Shown piece by piece: positions 61,000 to 64,000 of a stretch of 64,000 nt of DNA. The DNA is from Undaria pinnatifida. Its lineage: Eukaryota > Sar > Phaeophyceae > Laminariales > Alariaceae. The stretch lies in the NCBI GenBank assembly GCA_012845835.1, contig JABAKD010000025.1:13917971-13981970 (forward strand), given 5' to 3'. The notes beneath the pieces are model-generated. The model was given only the letters and a program-made list of their open reading frames with translations. It ran no database searches and had not been told where the DNA came from. Every line of letters begins with the position of its first letter. Within the stretch, counting starts at the first letter, position 1. Position numbers and translations under genes: made by a program.

Positions 61000-61205
61000 G
61001 GGTCGGGTCAGCTCTCGCGGGCTGGATCGGGTCAGGGTGATCCGGCCCGACCTGTGACCCAACCCGTGGGACTTTCAAAGCCTCCTGGCCCGAGCCGAAC
61101 CGTCCAGTGTGACCTCCCGACCCGACCCGACTCGACCCGCAAAAGTCTAGAAACCTAATATACCCGGCCTGCGGGTCGGGTCCTGACCCGTGAAAAGCCC
61201 TGCTC
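61000..61205. mobile_element. CGGGTC-rich MITE
   Basis: GGGGTGTTCACGGGTCGGG at the left and GACCCGTGAAAAGCCCTG at the right form inverted ends; the body is CCCGACCCGAC-type repeat. It lies in a - strand intron of the IQ-motif gene. Confidence 0.6.
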
Positions 61206-61284
61206 ACTACCTCCATCGAATCGAGCGTCCGTAGCCACCTTCAGGCCTCAAACCCCTGCTGGCTCGTGGGCGGGCCGAGCTTAC

Positions 61285-61356
61285 CTCCGGACCGTCGAGC
61301 TTCATCCTTTCCGCTCTTTCCCTCGCCCTCTTGGCCTCCAGCGTTCGGAATTTTTT
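61285..61356 (-). CDS. Charged-helix exon of the IQ-motif gene
   Basis: The acceptor is CTTGTTCAG and the donor is GTAAGC, both on the - strand. The exon is 24 codons, phase 0: RTLEAKRARERAERMKLDG, strongly helical and charged, in keeping with the preceding IQ exon. The join between the two exons is inferred from phase and strand only. Confidence 0.6.
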
Positions 61357-61514
61357 CTGAACAAGCGCTGTTGCCCGCTGTTATAGAGGCAACAGCAATT
61401 GGGCCAAAACAAATTACCACAGAAACGGCTGTTATTTGGGTTTTACATATTTTTAGTCATCATTATAATACTAGGGAATAGGGGCTGATCCCTACGCCCC
61501 ATTGGCGGAGGGGC

Positions 61515-61760
61515 CATTATTTGCCGGGCTTTTGCCTGGTCAGATCGATCCTCGCCGGGTCGGATGAAGTCACAGTCAGGGTGACCCGACCCCGACCCGT
61601 GCGATTAGGAAGCTTCTTGACCCGACGCGATCCGACCCGTCCCGTGACATTTCCAACCCCTCCTCACCCGACCCGACTTGACCCGCGGTTTTTTTACGTA
61701 CCTCCTGATCTGACCCGCGGGCCGGGTGATAACTCGTGGGAAGCCGTCATAATTTTGACC
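61515..61760. repeat. CGGGTC-rich element
   Basis: GCCGGGCTTTTGCCTGGTCA at the left and repeated GACCCGACCC/GACCCGCGG. It is the same family as 61000-61205, with less clear ends. Confidence 0.55.
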
Positions 61761-61767
61761 TAGAGTA

Positions 61768-61803
61768 ATATATATATATATGTATATATATGACACGTAT
61801 ATA
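61768..61803. repeat. (TA)n tracts
   Basis: ATATATATATATGTATATAT-type tract; similar tracts at 24474-24494, 52436-52456 and 62180-62216. Confidence 0.9.
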
Positions 61804-62470
61804 TGGTATGCGCGCTGTGTTCGGTATGGTTGTGGCTATTTTAGGAGTATTGTGCAAAATTTCCCCTTTGACACTTGAGGCGCAAAACCTATTGACGGTA
61901 AGAAAATGAATATTACAGCATCGACCACATGAAGCAATCCGAGTGGCTAGTTGTAGGAGATGTATTCGAACTGTACGTACTCAACGCGGGAAATGTCGTG
62001 AGGCAAGCGTCAGACATGAGGATCGTCGGATTGCCTCCAGCTTTTCCTGCACGCGTGATTAGATCGCGCTCGTCGCCGTAAGCTCTGTATGAATGGGCCC
62101 CAAAAGTAGTTGCTGCATCCTGCATGCACAAAAAATCAATCACATGCCCGGACACACCCTGCCACAGCAGCTACTGCTGCCAGATATATATATATATATA
62201 CACATACATATATATATTCATCCAAAGCAATCTATGCAGGCCGCGTGTGATATCACGTATCTGGTATGACATTTCCATCTAAACTGTAGCTCCAGTCACC
62301 AGAATAGGTTACATTTAATTCTATGAAAACGGCCGTAGGATCACTTCTTCTCCTCAAGTGGGTACGTTCAGGTACTGTACTGACTGCTGTGCTGTGGTAC
62401 GCATACATTATTGCCGTTGTCGCCTTGTGGAGCCTACGACAAGTCTGATATTCTGCGAGTTTGTTGCACT

Positions 62471-62512
62471 TCACCTTGAGCCTCTCCAGCCGACGTCGTT
62501 CCTCCCTTCTGT
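62471..62512 (-). pseudogene. Copy of the 3' part of the IQ-motif exon
   Basis: The + strand reads ACCTTGAGCCTCTCCAGCCG then ACGTCGTTCCTCCC, against ACCTTGAGCCTCTCCAGGCG and AAGTCGCATCTTCCTCCC in the exon. On the - strand it gives RREERRRLERLK followed by a GTGAAG donor-like end. It lies downstream of the exon on the - strand. Confidence 0.75.
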
Positions 62513-62638
62513 CTGTTTACATCGTTTAGTAGTGCATTCTCCTTTAGTGGACAAACCACCTGGAATTAGAACAAGGTAACTCCATTGTATGCGACCTTAT
62601 TGGGTCAACTCGCGTTCATATTCCAGTTATTATTTTAC

Positions 62639-62776
62639 CTTGAGCCTCTCCAGGCGAAGTCGCATCTTCCTCCCTTTCCACGTGCCTTGTATCCTCGTCG
62701 CCAAGTCGCTCTCTCTCTGCCTTAGAATGTCCTGCTGCAAGAGACAGCGCCCGTGCTCTCGCTGCTGCTTGATTAC
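62639..62776 (-). CDS. IQ-motif exon of an unrecognised - strand gene
   Basis: On the - strand the acceptor is CACTCGCAG and the donor is GTAAAA. The exon is 46 codons, phase 0: a helical start (VIKQQREHGRCLLQQDILRQ) followed by RIQGTWKGRKMRLRLERLK. IQ, then a basic residue, G and R fit a calmodulin/EF-hand light-chain binding IQ motif. A partial copy of its 3' end with a donor lies at 62471-62510. The 5' part of the gene was not found. Confidence 0.7.
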
Positions 62777-63227
62777 CTGCGAGTGAAAAAGAGAGGCGGG
62801 GGAGGGGGGCGGAAGGGCGCAGCACTCGTCCCAAATCGGGTGCCTTTTATGAAACAAGCCTAACCTAGCAGCCGCCGCTAGGTCATCAAACAAACTGAAG
62901 GGCCTTCAGCCCGCAATGCAAGCACGACCAGCACCAAAACCAACGCCTCAACCGCACTCCCTCCACCAACACACCTACCACCACCACCAATTTCCCCCCT
63001 CCACACCACCAACCCAATGATCAGGCGAGCCTATGCTCTATGCCAGCACACGCCCACACCCCAGATAATCTAAAGAAGCTTGCTGCAGACCACCCGGTCT
63101 GCAACTTCCCCAAATTCCCTTTTCGGTATCCTCGACCAGCCTCGCTCCTCCCCGTCGCCCCCCCTCCTACCCGCCAACAACAATCTCACCGTTACCAACA
63201 ACACGGCAACAAATTCAGCAAGAGCAG
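62777..63227. other. Flank 5' of the IQ-motif exon, no supported gene
   Basis: A short - strand frame continues past the acceptor (to 62893) but is not protein-like. Upstream exons or a promoter of the - strand gene could lie here or beyond the window. Confidence 0.4.
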
Positions 63228-63530
63228 CGACTAACACCACCACCACCACCACCATCACAACCACCTCCCAACCACCATTCCCACCACCACCACCACCACC
63301 ACCACCACCACCACCACCACCACCACCACCACCACCACCACCAACACCAACACCACCACCATCACCACCACCATCACAACCACCCCCTAACCACCATCCC
63401 CACCACCACCACCACCACCACGACCAACACCACCAACACTAACACCACCACCACCACCACCACCATCACAACCACCCCCCAACCACCATCCCCACCACCA
63501 CCACCACCACCACCGCTGCCGTCCCTCCCT
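63228..63530 (+). repeat. (CCA)n microsatellite
   Basis: About 300 bases of CCACCACCA and ACCACCATCACAACCACC units with two internal repeats of ACAACCACCCCC. Thr/His/Pro frames are compositional. Confidence 0.95.
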
Positions 63531-63714
63531 CCACGCCAACTTCTACAGCAACACCAACGCCACCGACCTCCCCCCCCTCAGACCACATTCCCCAAGCAGA
63601 TCGATGCAAGCAAGCCGGGACTTTCGCCTCGCCATCTACTTTCTACACGCCCTCTGCCGCACCATTGCCCTGCCCCCCCCCCCCCCCAGCCACCACCATC
63701 ACCGTCACGGACCC

Positions 63715-64000
63715 ATGCTATGGTAGGGGGGTTGTGTCGTTTTGTGTGTTTTCTTTTTGCAGCGGCTCGGTGTCACTCTCGCGATTGACCCCCCCCCCCC
63801 CCCCCCGGTTCCTATGCGGGTCCTGAGCTTTCGTAACGCTAAAACACTCGCCGTGTGAATCGGCAGTGAATGGGACGGGAAGCTACGCTGCGCCTTAAGA
63901 CAACAACCTTGAACGTGTTTGTGTCGGCGGGGTGCAGAATCCCTCCTGTGAGTGGTGAAAACCCGGTGTTCAAAATGGGGGTACACCATAGCATGATCGT
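63715..64000 (+). mobile_element. MITE-like element D, terminal copy
   Basis: Inverted ends CATGCTATGGTAGGGGG and CCATAGCATG lie at 63715 and about 63985-63996. Inside are GCAGCGGCTCGGTGTCACTC, a C run, AAGCTACGCTGCGCC and GTGAGTGGTGAAAACCCGG. It reaches the window edge. Confidence 0.6.

Noticed and set aside
61981-62119. Possible extra - strand exon (AATTFGAHSYRAYGDERDLI)
   Set aside because: It has an acceptor, but its only donor (GTACGT) leaves phase 1, which does not fit the neighbouring phase-0 exons. An inner frame EKLEAIRRS is too short to judge.

Overview
The window is eukaryotic nuclear DNA. It has long spliceosomal introns, microsatellites, many poly-C runs, SINE/MITE-type repeats, a decayed non-LTR reverse transcriptase and TTAGGG-type motifs. 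I see no rRNA, intact tRNA gene, CRISPR or bacterial operon. The intron-rich, repeat-laden style and the C-terminal sequence of the reverse transcriptase suggest a stramenopile alga, most likely a brown alga. That is inference.

Only two genes can be supported. (1) On + strand, about 15.4-46.7 kb, is a branched-chain-aminotransferase-like fusion gene: an N-terminal sulfotransferase-like domain followed by a class IV PLP aminotransferase domain. Fourteen exons join in one uninterrupted frame of about 628 residues, ending in TAA at 46,705. Thirteen introns hold about 29.5 kb. All junctions are GT-AG except a GC-AG intron 11. The family's Schiff-base lysine position reads Ala (about residue 482). 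A further 5' exon may exist, possibly at 718-775. (2) On - strand, about 62.8 down to 53.1 kb, five phase-0 exons belong to an unrecognised protein with an IQ motif and charged helices. The two genes are convergent.

The main observation is what I call exon echoes. At least nine of the fourteen exons of gene 1 (1, 3, 4, 6, 7, 10, 11, 12, 13) are accompanied in neighbouring introns by decayed same-strand partial copies that carry the splice junction. Upstream copies carry the exon start with its acceptor; downstream copies carry the exon end with its donor. Two exons of gene 2 show the same thing on the other strand. This is what tandem duplication across splice sites would leave if splicing to the distal site removes the extra copy.

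Layout: 1-5.3 kb repeats, purine/C-rich satellites and a LINE remnant; 5.3-14.5 kb dispersed repeats, a SINE, a tRNA-like palindrome and a 217-280 bp array; 14.5-46.7 kb gene 1; 46.7-53 kb 3' flank, telomere-like motifs and MITEs; 53-62.8 kb gene 2 with MITEs and a miniature LTR element; 62.8-64 kb CCA microsatellite and a MITE.
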